Positions 42,880 through 51,004 of a stretch of DNA of 64,000 nt are shown piece after piece (position 1 is the stretch's first letter; the number at the start of each line of letters is the position of its first letter). The notes below the pieces were generated by a model that saw only the letters and a list, made by a program, of their open reading frames with translations, searched no databases and had not been told where the DNA came from. A program made the position numbers and the translations under genes. Origin of the DNA: Nitrobacter sp051535235 (GTDB lineage: Bacteria > Pseudomonadota > Alphaproteobacteria > Rhizobiales > Xanthobacteraceae). The stretch spans positions 124,001-188,000 of the forward strand of contig NZ_JBPPLZ010000006.1 of the NCBI RefSeq assembly GCF_051535235.1, read 5' to 3'.

Positions 42880-44198
42880 CCGGCCTCGACCGCAATCAGA
42901 CCCCGAAAACGCGGCCGATGCAGCACAATCGCAGCGCGCTGGTGGCGTCGCTGGACATCGGCACCAGCAAGATCGCCTGCCTGATCGCGCGGCTGAAGCC
43001 GAGCGCGCCGAACGAAGCTCTGCGCGGACGAACCCATTCGGTCGAACTGATCGGCTACAGCCAGATCCAGTCGCGCGGCATGAAGGCCGGCGCGGTGGCC
43101 GATCTCGCCCAATGCGAGCAGGCGGTGCGCCAGGCCGTGTCGCTCGCCGAGCAGATGGCCAAGGTCCGGGTCGAATCGGTGCTCTTGCCGGTCTCGGCCG
43201 GACGGCTGCAGGGCCAGTTGATCGAAGCGGCGTCCCACATCCAGGGCGGTGCGGTCAGCCCGGCCGACGTCAGCCGCGTCACCTCGACCGGCATGCGCCA
43301 CGCCACCGCCCCGGGACGCACCGTGCTCCATGCGCTGCCGGTCGGCTATTCGCTCGACGGCGTAAAAGGCATCCGCGATCCCCGCGGCATGGTGGCTCGC
43401 CGGTTCGGCGTCGACATGAACGTGGTGACCGCGGAGGCGACGGTCGCGAAAAACCTGATGCTGGCGGTCGAGCGTTGTCACCTCACCGTGGAAGCGATGG
43501 CGGCTAGCTCCTATGTGGCGGGGCTGTCGGTTCTGACCGACGATGAAGCCGATCTCGGTGCCGCGGTGGTGGAGATGGGAGCCGGAACGACCACGATCGC
43601 GATTTATTCGGCCGGCCGCTTCGTTCATGCCAGCGGTTTTGCCATCGGCGGCCATCACGTCACGATGGATCTCGCCCGCGGGCTGGGCGCGTGCATTGCG
43701 GATGCCGAGCGAATCAAGACGTTATATGGCACGGTGCTGACGGGCGGTTCCGACGTCCGCGAACTGATGACGGTTCCGGCAGCCGGAGACAGCGACAGCG
43801 ACGCGCCTCAGGTCGTATCGCGCGCGACAATCGCCAACATCGTTCGTCAGCGCGTCGAGGAGATTTTTGAGATGGTCAGGGACCGGCTCGCGGATTCCCC
43901 CTTTGCCGCCGAGCCGCGCGCGCGGGTTGTGCTGAGCGGCGGCGCGTCGCAGCTCACCGGCGTTCCCGAACTCGCAACGCGTATCCTCCGCCGTCCGGTC
44001 CGCATCGGCCGTCCGCTTGGCTTCGGCCGGCTGCCCCACGAGGCCAAGAGCGCGTCCTTCGCGGTTCCCACCGGCCTGCTGGTGTATCCGCAATACGCAC
44101 ATCTCGAACATGTCGAGCCGCGGCACACGCGGGAACTTCGCACAGGGACGAACGGATACTTCGGAAAGGTCGGACGATGGCTCCGGGAGGGCTTCTGA
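42876..44198 (+). CDS. ftsA: Cell division protein FtsA
   Basis: A 440-residue actin-like protein that tethers FtsZ to the membrane. The phosphate-1 loop is VASLDIGTSKIACLIA; GAAVVEMGAGTTTIAIYSAGRF forms phosphate-2 and RARVVLSGGASQLTGVPELATRIL the adenosine motif. The C-terminal FGKVGRWLREGF is the amphipathic membrane-targeting helix. Overlaps ftsQ and is followed by ftsZ after 90 bp. Confidence 0.96.
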   Translation: MTGLDRNQTPKTRPMQHNRSALVASLDIGTSKIACLIARLKPSAPNEALRGRTHSVELIGYSQIQSRGMKAGAVADLAQCEQAVRQAVSLAEQMAKVRVESVLLPVSAGRLQGQLIEAASHIQGGAVSPADVSRVTSTGMRHATAPGRTVLHALPVGYSLDGVKGIRDPRGMVARRFGVDMNVVTAEATVAKNLMLAVERCHLTVEAMAASSYVAGLSVLTDDEADLGAAVVEMGAGTTTIAIYSAGRFVHASGFAIGGHHVTMDLARGLGACIADAERIKTLYGTVLTGGSDVRELMTVPAAGDSDSDAPQVVSRATIANIVRQRVEEIFEMVRDRLADSPFAAEPRARVVLSGGASQLTGVPELATRILRRPVRIGRPLGFGRLPHEAKSASFAVPTGLLVYPQYAHLEHVEPRHTRELRTGTNGYFGKVGRWLREGF

Positions 44199-44288
44199 TG
44201 AATTTTCCGCCGATTTGCAGATTCCATCAACTCCCACGGTCGACGACCGCTGGCACAGCGACACCGCGCGCGTAATCGAGAGGCAACC

Positions 44289-46097
44289 ATGACCATCAAT
44301 CTCAATGTTCCCGACATTCACGAGCTGAAGCCGCGGATCACCGTATTCGGCGTCGGCGGCGCTGGCGGCAACGCGGTCAACAACATGATCACCGCCGGCT
44401 TGCAGGGTGTCGATTTCGTGGTTGCCAACACCGATGCGCAGGCGCTGACCATGTCGAAGGCGCAGCGCATCATCCAGATGGGCACGCAGGTCACTCAGGG
44501 TCTCGGCGCCGGCTCGCAGCCGGACGTCGGCGCGGCGGCGGCGCAGGAGGTCATCGACGAGATCCGCGATCATCTCTCGGGCGCGAACATGGTGTTCGTC
44601 ACCGCCGGAATGGGCGGCGGCACCGGTACGGGAGCCGCGCCGGTGATCGCCAAGGCCGCGCGCGAGATGGGGATCCTGACCGTCGGCGTTGTCACCAAGC
44701 CGTTCCACTTCGAAGGCCAACGTCGCATGCGCACCGCCGATTCAGGAATCGGTGAACTGCACAAGGTGGTCGATACGCTGCTGATCATCCCGAACCAGAA
44801 TCTGTTCCGGGTCGCCAATGAGAAGACCACCTTCGCCGACGCCTTCGCGATGGCCGATCAGGTGCTCTATTCGGGCGTCGCCTGCATCACCGATCTGATG
44901 GTGAAGGAAGGGCTGATCAATCTCGACTTCGCCGACGTCCGCGCGGTGATGCGCGAGATGGGTAAGGCGATGATGGGCACCGGCGAGGCCTCCGGCGAGA
45001 AGCGCGCGCTCACCGCCGCCGAAGCCGCGATCGCCAACCCGCTGATCGACGACTCGTCGATGAAGGGCGCGCGCGGCCTTCTGATCTCGATCACCGGCGG
45101 CAAGGACCTGACGCTGTTCGAGGTCGACGAGGCCGCCACCCGCATCCGCGAGGAGGTCGATCAGGACGCGAACATCATCGTCGGCGCGACCTTCGATGAG
45201 AGCCTTGACGGCATCATCCGCGTGTCGGTGGTGGCAACCGGCATCGACCAGAGCACGATCGCGCGCACCGCAGCCGCCACGCCGGCCGCGAAGCCGATTT
45301 CGCCCACTCCGCCAACGACGACCGCAAATGATACCCGTATCGCCGATCTGAGCGCGAAGCTGCGCGAGGACCAGAAGCGCCAGGCCGCTCTGGCCGCTGC
45401 CCAGACGCAGAAGGCCGCCGAGCAGCCGCGCCCGTTGGTGCAGGCCGCTCCTCCGGCGGCGCAGCCCGCCGCCCCCGGTCCCACCGTCGAGCGTGCGGCG
45501 CTTGAGGCCATTGCCGCGGCCGTCGCCGAGCCGATGCCGCTGGCCGCTCCGGCGATGCAGCCGGCGTCCTACGGCGACGTCACCGTCCGGCCGATCGCAC
45601 AAAAGCCGACGCTGTTTCCGGATCACGACCCCGCGCCGCGTGAGAACCATGAGCCGCCGCCGGAGAACTTCATCCCGCAGCCGGCCGAGCGCGCACCGCT
45701 GCGCGCACCGCGGATGCCGAGGATCGAGGAACTGCCGATGCCCGCGCAAAACGAGATCCGGCAGGCGAGGGGCGAGACCGAGGGGGACCATCCGCAAAAG
45801 AGCCGGCTATCGCTGTTGCAGCGCCTCGCCAATGTCAGCCTGGGCCGCCGCGACCAGGACGAGCCGCCGATCGCTGCCCGCGCCTCCGGGCCGGCCATGG
45901 CGCCGATGCCGCCTCTGCCGGAGCGTCGGCCGCAGCGCAGCGTAGCCGAGCAGATGGCCAACGAGCCGGTATCGGAGTATGCAAGACGCCCGGCGCCCCA
46001 GGGGCTCGACTCGCACGGCCGCCCGGCGCCTGTACCGGCGCCGCAGGGGGACGACCACCTCGATATCCCCGCTTTTCTGCGGCGGCAAGCCAACTGA
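44289..46097 (+). CDS. ftsZ: Cell division GTPase FtsZ with long linker
   Basis: A 602-residue tubulin-like protein forming the Z-ring. GTPase domain residues about 13-320 include FGVGGAGGNAVNNMI, the tubulin signature GGGTGTGAAPVIA and NLDFADVRAVM. The linker, about 320-590, is Ala/Pro-rich and disordered (QAAPPAAQPAAPGPTVE), much longer than in E. coli (383 residues in all) but usual for this group. The C-terminal conserved peptide DIPAFLRRQAN recruits FtsA and other partners. The ATG is preceded by GAGAGG. A terminator follows 21 bp after the stop. Confidence 0.97.
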   Translation: MTINLNVPDIHELKPRITVFGVGGAGGNAVNNMITAGLQGVDFVVANTDAQALTMSKAQRIIQMGTQVTQGLGAGSQPDVGAAAAQEVIDEIRDHLSGANMVFVTAGMGGGTGTGAAPVIAKAAREMGILTVGVVTKPFHFEGQRRMRTADSGIGELHKVVDTLLIIPNQNLFRVANEKTTFADAFAMADQVLYSGVACITDLMVKEGLINLDFADVRAVMREMGKAMMGTGEASGEKRALTAAEAAIANPLIDDSSMKGARGLLISITGGKDLTLFEVDEAATRIREEVDQDANIIVGATFDESLDGIIRVSVVATGIDQSTIARTAAATPAAKPISPTPPTTTANDTRIADLSAKLREDQKRQAALAAAQTQKAAEQPRPLVQAAPPAAQPAAPGPTVERAALEAIAAAVAEPMPLAAPAMQPASYGDVTVRPIAQKPTLFPDHDPAPRENHEPPPENFIPQPAERAPLRAPRMPRIEELPMPAQNEIRQARGETEGDHPQKSRLSLLQRLANVSLGRRDQDEPPIAARASGPAMAPMPPLPERRPQRSVAEQMANEPVSEYARRPAPQGLDSHGRPAPVPAPQGDDHLDIPAFLRRQAN

Positions 46098-46118
46098 GGG
46101 CTGTAACAATCGAACCTT

Positions 46119-46157
46119 AGGGAGCTTCGGCGGAGCAGTGCCGAAGCTCCCTGTTTT
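46119..46157 (+). terminator. Strong intrinsic terminator after ftsZ
   Basis: AGGGAGCTTCGGC - 8-nt loop - GCCGAAGCTCCCT, a perfect 13-bp stem, followed by GTTTTGCTT. It closes the dcw cluster and separates lpxC from ftsZ transcription. Confidence 0.9.
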
Positions 46158-46436
46158 GCTTAATCGGATATTTCAGCCCTTCTCGACAAGCGATTAAAAT
46201 CTAACGAAAAATTATCAACCTCATGTTTCGCTTTAGGGTCGTGCCGGCGGCAGCAAATTTGGTCAACCGGAGGCGTGATTGCGGCGGAGATGGGGTAACA
46301 ATTGGTAAAGAAGCGTGAATTGGCGCTCTTTGGGGCAACCGGTATGTTTTAGCGGTGACTTTGGGGATCACGAATCGATTCGCTGCCTTCCAGGCACGAC
46401 TTCGGCATTCGCGAATGAGTCACTTGGGCACGGGTA
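46158..46436. other. Leader region of lpxC
   Basis: A 279-bp non-coding stretch, AT-richer than its surroundings between 46180 and 46240 (GATTAAAATCTAACGAAAAATTATC). It presumably carries the lpxC promoter. No perfect CtrA or sigma-70 match was found by eye and no repeat family is present. Confidence 0.4.
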
Positions 46437-47393
46437 ATGAAATTCAACCGCCAGACGACGCTTCGTTCGCGAGCCACCGTCACGGGTGTCGGCGTTCATT
46501 CCGGGTCAGCGGTCAGTCTGACCCTAGGACCTGCCTCCATCGACGCAGGTTTTATTTTTGTCAGGAGCGGCGCTGACGGAGACGACCGGCGCGTCCGCGC
46601 CATCGCAAAATCCGTCACCTCGACTGAACTGGCCACGGTGCTGGGGGACCAGCAGGGCCCTCTGGTGTCCACCGCCGAACACGTTCTTGCTGCGCTGCGG
46701 GGCCTCGGGGTCGACAACGCCACCATCGAAATCGATGGCCCCGAAGTGCCGATCATGGACGGCAGCTCGGCCGCGTTCGTTGCTGCGATCGATCAGGCCG
46801 GCATTGTCGAGCAGTCCGCGGCGCGCCGCTTCATTCAGATATTGAAGCCGGTGCGGGTGCAGAGGGGCGACGCCTACGGCGAACTGCAACCCCACGCACG
46901 CGGTTTCCGCATCGAAGTCGAGATCGATTTCGTCAATCCGGTGATCGGTCATCAGGATTATGCGCTCGACCTCAATCCCGAAAGCTTTCGCCGCGAAATC
47001 AGCCGCGCCCGCACCTTCGGCTGCATGAACGATGTCGAGAAACTCCGGAGCGCGGGCTTTGCCCGCGGCGCGTCCTTCGAAAACTCCATGGTGTTCGACG
47101 ACGAGCGCCTGCTGAATGCCGAAGGCCTGCGCTATGCCGACGAGTGCGCGCGGCATAAGGTTCTCGATGTGATCGGCGATCTTGCGCTCGCGGGGCTGCC
47201 GCTGATCGGTGGCTATCGCTCGGTGCGCGGCGGCCACAAGCTCAACCATGCGGTGCTCACGGCCATGATGGCCGATCGGACCGCATGGCGGGTGGTCGAG
47301 GGCCAGCGGGCGTCGCGTCCGCGCACTCAGAGCGAAACGGTCGGCGGAATGGTGGGCGGCATGGCTGCGGCCTATGGCCCCAACGTGTCCTGA
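46437..47393 (+). CDS. lpxC: UDP-3-O-acyl-N-acetylglucosamine deacetylase
   Basis: A 318-residue zinc amidase, the committed step of lipid A synthesis. RQTTLRSRATVTGVGVHSG is the N-terminal signature; zinc ligands are in STAEHVLAALRG (His) and DECARHKVLDVIGDLALAG (His and Asp), and VRGGHKLNHAVLTAMM holds the catalytic His. The gene is separated from ftsZ by a terminator and long leader. A 20-30 residue tail (PRTQSETVGGMVGGMAAAYGPNVS) is unremarkable. Confidence 0.96.
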   Translation: MKFNRQTTLRSRATVTGVGVHSGSAVSLTLGPASIDAGFIFVRSGADGDDRRVRAIAKSVTSTELATVLGDQQGPLVSTAEHVLAALRGLGVDNATIEIDGPEVPIMDGSSAAFVAAIDQAGIVEQSAARRFIQILKPVRVQRGDAYGELQPHARGFRIEVEIDFVNPVIGHQDYALDLNPESFRREISRARTFGCMNDVEKLRSAGFARGASFENSMVFDDERLLNAEGLRYADECARHKVLDVIGDLALAGLPLIGGYRSVRGGHKLNHAVLTAMMADRTAWRVVEGQRASRPRTQSETVGGMVGGMAAAYGPNVS

Positions 47394-47589
47394 TCGGCAG
47401 GACACGGCGTTCTGCCCCATGCGTCTCGCTTTTGTTCTGTCGCTTTGCGAGTTGCTGGAGCCGTTATCTCGCAAGCCCGGAGCGTTGTGCGGTCCGGCGT
47501 TTCGCCTTAATCCGGGCGAAATAGCTGCGTACCCGATTGGTTAGAGTAGATTTGCTTTTGGGCGGAATCAGCAGCCGTCATGCTCGGCT
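47394..47589. other. Spacer after lpxC with small hairpin
   Basis: A non-coding segment; TTTCGCC-7 nt-GGCGAAA (47500-47521) is a 7-bp hairpin without T-run. Repeat elements continue from 47590 to 47724, so most of the 388 bp between lpxC and bamD is repeat material. Confidence 0.4.
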
Positions 47590-47661
47590 TTATTCGGGCA
47601 TCCATGTCTTTGGAGTTTCAGGCAAAGACGTGGATGGCGGGGACCAACCCGGCCATGACGG
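47590..47661. repeat. REP-like element upstream of bamD (family of 36562-36636)
   Basis: Carries CATCCATGTCTTTGG, AAAGACGTGGATGGCGGGGACC and CCCGGCCATGACG, the same modules and order as the element upstream of murG. ATG-containing frames through it, in frame with bamD from 47710, are not coding. Confidence 0.7.
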
Positions 47662-47693
47662 AACATGGTGTTTCCATCAAAACGCAAACCTGG

Positions 47694-47724
47694 AGCATGA
47701 TCCCGAAAATTGGGAACCGGTTTA
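47694..47724. repeat. Fragment of the GCATGATCCCGAAAA repeat
   Basis: AGCATGATCCCGAAAATTGGGAACCGGTTT matches the left arm and centre of the element at 40392-40436; the right arm and second hairpin are missing. A truncated copy directly next to the previous element. Confidence 0.7.
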
Positions 47725-47781
47725 CCCGCCTGTTCCGGGTGGTGCCGGGGTCACCGCATCACGGACGTCAGGTTTTCATCG

Positions 47782-48696
47782 ATGTTGGCTAAGCGTATGG
47801 CGCTCGGACGGATCGCGTTGACGAATCGCATAGTTCGCCTCGACCGGCTCAGCCGCAACCTGCGGCTCGTCGCCGGTCTCGTGGTTTTGGGGACGACCCT
47901 GAGCGGCTGCGGGACGGGCGCGCTGTGGGACAAGTTCCTGGCGAAGGACGAGCAGACGTTCAGCGATGAACCGGCGGACAAGCTCTATAACGAGGGCTTG
48001 TTCCTGATGAACAACAGCAAGGATCTCAAGGGAGCGACGAAGAAGTTCGACGAGGTCGACCGCGAGCATCCGTATTCGGAATGGGCGCGGAAGTCGCTGC
48101 TGATGTCGGCCTATGCCTCTTATCAGGCCGGCGACTACGACACCTGCATCGGCTCCGCCTCGCGCTATGTCACGCTGCATCCTGGCAGCCCCGACGCCGC
48201 CTATGCGCAATACCTGATCGCCGCCTCGAACTACGATCAGATTCCGGATGTCTCGCGCGACCAGGCCCGGACCGAAAAGGCGATGAACTCGCTCGAAGAA
48301 GTTATCCGCAAATATCCGACGTCCGAATATGCCGGTGAAGCCAAGAAGAAGCTTGAGGGCGCGCGCGACCAGCTCGCCGGCAAGGAAATGGCGATCGGCC
48401 GCTACTACATGGAGCGGCGGGACTACACCGGCGCCATCAATCGCTTCAAGACCGTGGTGACCCGCTATCAGACCACGCGGCACGTCGAGGAGGCGCTGGC
48501 GCGGCTGACCGAAGCCTATATGGCGATCGGCATCGTCGGCGAGGCGCAGACCGCCGCCGCCGTGCTCGGCCACAATTTTCCGGACAGCCGCTGGTACAAG
48601 GACGCCTACAATCTCGTGAAGTCGGGCGGGGCCGAGCCGAGCGAGAATCGGGGCTCGTGGATCAGCAAGGCGTTCAAGAAGATGGGGCTCGGCTAG
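47782..48696 (+). CDS. bamD: Outer-membrane assembly lipoprotein BamD
   Basis: A 304-residue lipoprotein of the BAM complex that folds outer-membrane beta-barrels. The lipobox LSGC is preceded by a hydrophobic signal (LVAGLVVLGTTLSGCG), giving a mature N-terminal cysteine near residue 43. TPR-like helices follow (ADKLYNEGLFLMN, EHPYSEWARKSLLMSAYASYQAGDYD, LHPGSPDAAYAQYLIAASNYDQI). ATG 47782 was chosen to place the signal near the start; the frame upstream is repeat DNA. A comparatively long N-region of about 25 residues precedes the hydrophobic core. Confidence 0.93.
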   Translation: MLAKRMALGRIALTNRIVRLDRLSRNLRLVAGLVVLGTTLSGCGTGALWDKFLAKDEQTFSDEPADKLYNEGLFLMNNSKDLKGATKKFDEVDREHPYSEWARKSLLMSAYASYQAGDYDTCIGSASRYVTLHPGSPDAAYAQYLIAASNYDQIPDVSRDQARTEKAMNSLEEVIRKYPTSEYAGEAKKKLEGARDQLAGKEMAIGRYYMERRDYTGAINRFKTVVTRYQTTRHVEEALARLTEAYMAIGIVGEAQTAAAVLGHNFPDSRWYKDAYNLVKSGGAEPSENRGSWISKAFKKMGLG

Positions 48697-48780
48697 TGCC
48701 CTGGTCCGAACTTCGCTAGACTCCACGCCACGCGTCTCTGCGAACCCGTCAGCGACACCCATGGCAGGAACCAGCCTCCG

Positions 48781-50466
48781 ATGCTTGCGCGCCTTTCGAT
48801 CCGCGACATCGTCCTGATCGAGCGGCTCGATATCGAGTTCGCCTCCGGCCTTGCGGTGCTGACCGGCGAAACCGGTGCGGGAAAATCCATTCTGCTCGAT
48901 GCCTTCGCGCTGGCGCTCGGCGGCCGCGGCGACGCCGGACTGGTCCGCCACGGTGCGGAGCAGGGACAGGTCACCGCGACCTTCGATATTCCGAAAAATC
49001 ACCCGGCTGCCGCCATTCTCGCCGCCAACGGCATCGACGGTGCGGTGTCGGAAGATTCGGGCGAGATGATCCTGCGCCGGGTCCAACTCGCCGACGGCCG
49101 TACCCGCGCCTTCATCAACGATCAGGCGATCAGCGTGCAGACCCTGAAAGCGGTGGGCGCGGCGCTGGTGGAAATTCACGGTCAGCACGACGAGCGGGCG
49201 CTGGTCGATGCCTCCTCTCATCGGCGGTTGCTCGATGCCTTTGCCGGGCTGGAGAATGATGCCGCCGCGCTGGAGGTGCTGTGGGAGGCCCGTCGTGCTG
49301 CCCGCGCCGCGCTCGACGATCACCGCGCCTGCGTGGAGCGCGCAGCGCGTGAGGCTGATTATCTGCGTCATGCGTCCGATGAGCTAAGGCAACTCGCGCC
49401 TCAGGATGGCGAGGAAACCGCGCTGGCCGAGCGCCGCGCCGCCATGATGGCCGGCGAAAAGATCGCTGCCGACTTGCGCGAGGCTCAGGATGCCGTCAGC
49501 GGCAATCGTTCGCCGGTCAGCGTGCTGGCGGCGGCGGTGCGGCGGCTGGAACGCCGCGCCGCGAATTCGCCGAGCCTGGTCGAGCCGGCGGTCAGGTCCA
49601 TCGACGCGGCGATCAACGCGCTGGAGGACGCCGACCAGCATCTCGCCGCGGCGCTTGCCGCCGCCGATTTCGACCCGGCTGAACTGGAGCGCATCGAGGA
49701 ACGGCTGTTCGCGCTGCGCGCGGCGTCGCGCAAATATGCGACGCCGGTGGATGGGCTCGCGGCGCTTGCCGCCAGATTCGTCAACGACGTCGCGCTGATC
49801 GACGCCGGTGCGGAGCGGCTGGTCGTGCTGGAGAAGCAGGTTGCCGAGGCCGACAAGCGCTATGCGGCCGCCGCCGCGAAGTTGTCCGCCGCGCGCATCA
49901 AGGCCGCGGAAAAACTCGACAAGGCGGTCAATGCCGAGCTTGCGCCGCTGAAGCTGGAGCGCGCGACATTCTCCACGCAGGTCGAGTCGGATCCGGCATC
50001 AGTGGGACCGCAAGGCTTCGATCGCGTCGAGTTCTGGGTTCAGACCAATCCCGGCACCCGGCCGGGGCCGCTGATGAAGGTCGCCTCCGGCGGCGAACTG
50101 TCGCGCTTCCTGCTGGCGCTGAAGGTGGTGCTGTCCGACAAGGGCTCGGCGCCGACGCTGGTGTTCGACGAGATCGACACCGGAGTCGGCGGCGCGGTGG
50201 CGGACGCCATCGGCGCGCGGCTGGCGCGCTTGGCCTGCAAGGTGCAGGTGATGGCGGTGACGCACGCGCCGCAGGTTGCGGTGCGCGCTGACCAGCATCT
50301 GCTGATCTCGAAGGACGCGCTCGATCGCGGCAAGCGCGTCGCTACCCGCGTCGCAACGCTGGCGGAGGATCACCGCCGCGAGGAGATCGCGCGGATGCTC
50401 GCAGGCGCGGAGATCACGGCGGAGGCCCGCGCGGCTGCGGAACGGCTGTTGAAAGCGGCGGGATAG
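48781..50466 (+). CDS. recN: DNA repair protein RecN
   Basis: A 561-residue SMC-like ATPase in double-strand break repair. Walker A GETGAGKSILLDAFALALGGRGD at about residues 30-52; coiled-coil arms with Ala/Glu/Arg-rich sequence from about 160 to 380; C-terminal signature SGGELSRFLLALKVVLS and Walker B TLVFDEIDTGVGG. It begins 84 bp after bamD, as in many alphaproteobacteria where bamD-recN-ligA are adjacent. Confidence 0.96.
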   Translation: MLARLSIRDIVLIERLDIEFASGLAVLTGETGAGKSILLDAFALALGGRGDAGLVRHGAEQGQVTATFDIPKNHPAAAILAANGIDGAVSEDSGEMILRRVQLADGRTRAFINDQAISVQTLKAVGAALVEIHGQHDERALVDASSHRRLLDAFAGLENDAAALEVLWEARRAARAALDDHRACVERAAREADYLRHASDELRQLAPQDGEETALAERRAAMMAGEKIAADLREAQDAVSGNRSPVSVLAAAVRRLERRAANSPSLVEPAVRSIDAAINALEDADQHLAAALAAADFDPAELERIEERLFALRAASRKYATPVDGLAALAARFVNDVALIDAGAERLVVLEKQVAEADKRYAAAAAKLSAARIKAAEKLDKAVNAELAPLKLERATFSTQVESDPASVGPQGFDRVEFWVQTNPGTRPGPLMKVASGGELSRFLLALKVVLSDKGSAPTLVFDEIDTGVGGAVADAIGARLARLACKVQVMAVTHAPQVAVRADQHLLISKDALDRGKRVATRVATLAEDHRREEIARMLAGAEITAEARAAAERLLKAAG

Positions 50467-50583
50467 TATCGCAAGCATAGCGAGAGGAATCCGACCGCTA
50501 TTACCTTCCTCGGCGCGTAACCAATGGTGCGATTTTTGGTCTGGTCTCTCGCGTGACCATCCCGGCGCTATCAGTTATTCCGT

Positions 50584-50620
50584 CATTCCGGGGCGCGTCG
50601 CAGACGCGAACCCGGAATCC
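50584..50620. repeat. Palindromic repeat, left of GIY-YIG gene
   Basis: A 37-bp imperfect palindrome starting CATTCCGGGGCGCG and ending CGCGAACCCGGAATCC, with a 7-nt centre (TCGCAGA). The ATTCCGGG/CCCGGAAT arms pair perfectly. The partner copy at 50931-50970 has identical ends in opposite orientation. Confidence 0.85.
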
Positions 50621-50630
50621 GGCCATAACA

Positions 50631-50915
50631 TCAACGAACAATTTCAGAATAAAGGTCTCTCCAGTCGGGATTGTCCTTCTCAATCAACCCGATCTTCCAA
50701 GCGCGCCGCCATTTCTTGATTTCCTTTTCGCGTTCGATCGCGGTGACTGGGTCATCGTACGTCTCGAACCAGACCAGTCTGCGAATATCATAACGCGACG
50801 AGAATCCTGGAAGCAGTTTCTCGCTGTGTTGATGGGTTCGACGGACCAGGTCCTTCGTTACCCCAAGGTAGAGCGTTCCCTGTTTACGGCTCGCCAGAAG
50901 ATACACGTAGAACAT
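50631..50915 (-). CDS. Small GIY-YIG nuclease-domain protein
   Basis: A 94-residue single-domain GIY-YIG endonuclease fold protein. FYVYLLASRKQGTLYLGVTKDLVRR gives the motif as VYLL...LYLGVT with the following Arg; ETYDDPVTAIEREKEIKKWRR holds the conserved Glu. ATG 50915 is chosen because the domain begins at once; an upstream in-frame start falls in the adjacent repeat. It is of the YhbQ/UvrC-N type with unknown biological role, lies between recN and ligA, and is bracketed by inverted copies of one palindrome. Confidence 0.88.
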   Translation of the reverse strand: MFYVYLLASRKQGTLYLGVTKDLVRRTHQHSEKLLPGFSSRYDIRRLVWFETYDDPVTAIEREKEIKKWRRAWKIGLIEKDNPDWRDLYSEIVR

Positions 50916-50930
50916 CCGTTGCCCTTGACT

Positions 50931-50970
50931 GGATTCCGGGTTCGCGCGCTTCCGCTCGCGCCCCGGAATG
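50931..50970. repeat. Palindromic repeat, right of GIY-YIG gene (inverted copy)
   Basis: On the minus strand this 40-bp element reads CATTCCGGGGCGCG, a 10-nt centre AGCGGAAGCG, then CGCGAACCCGGAATCC: the same ends as 50584-50620 with a different loop and opposite orientation. It lies 15 bp upstream of the GIY-YIG start codon. Confidence 0.85.
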
Positions 50971-51004
50971 ACTAAGACTAATCCGCAAGAGTTCGGATGC
51001 CCAG

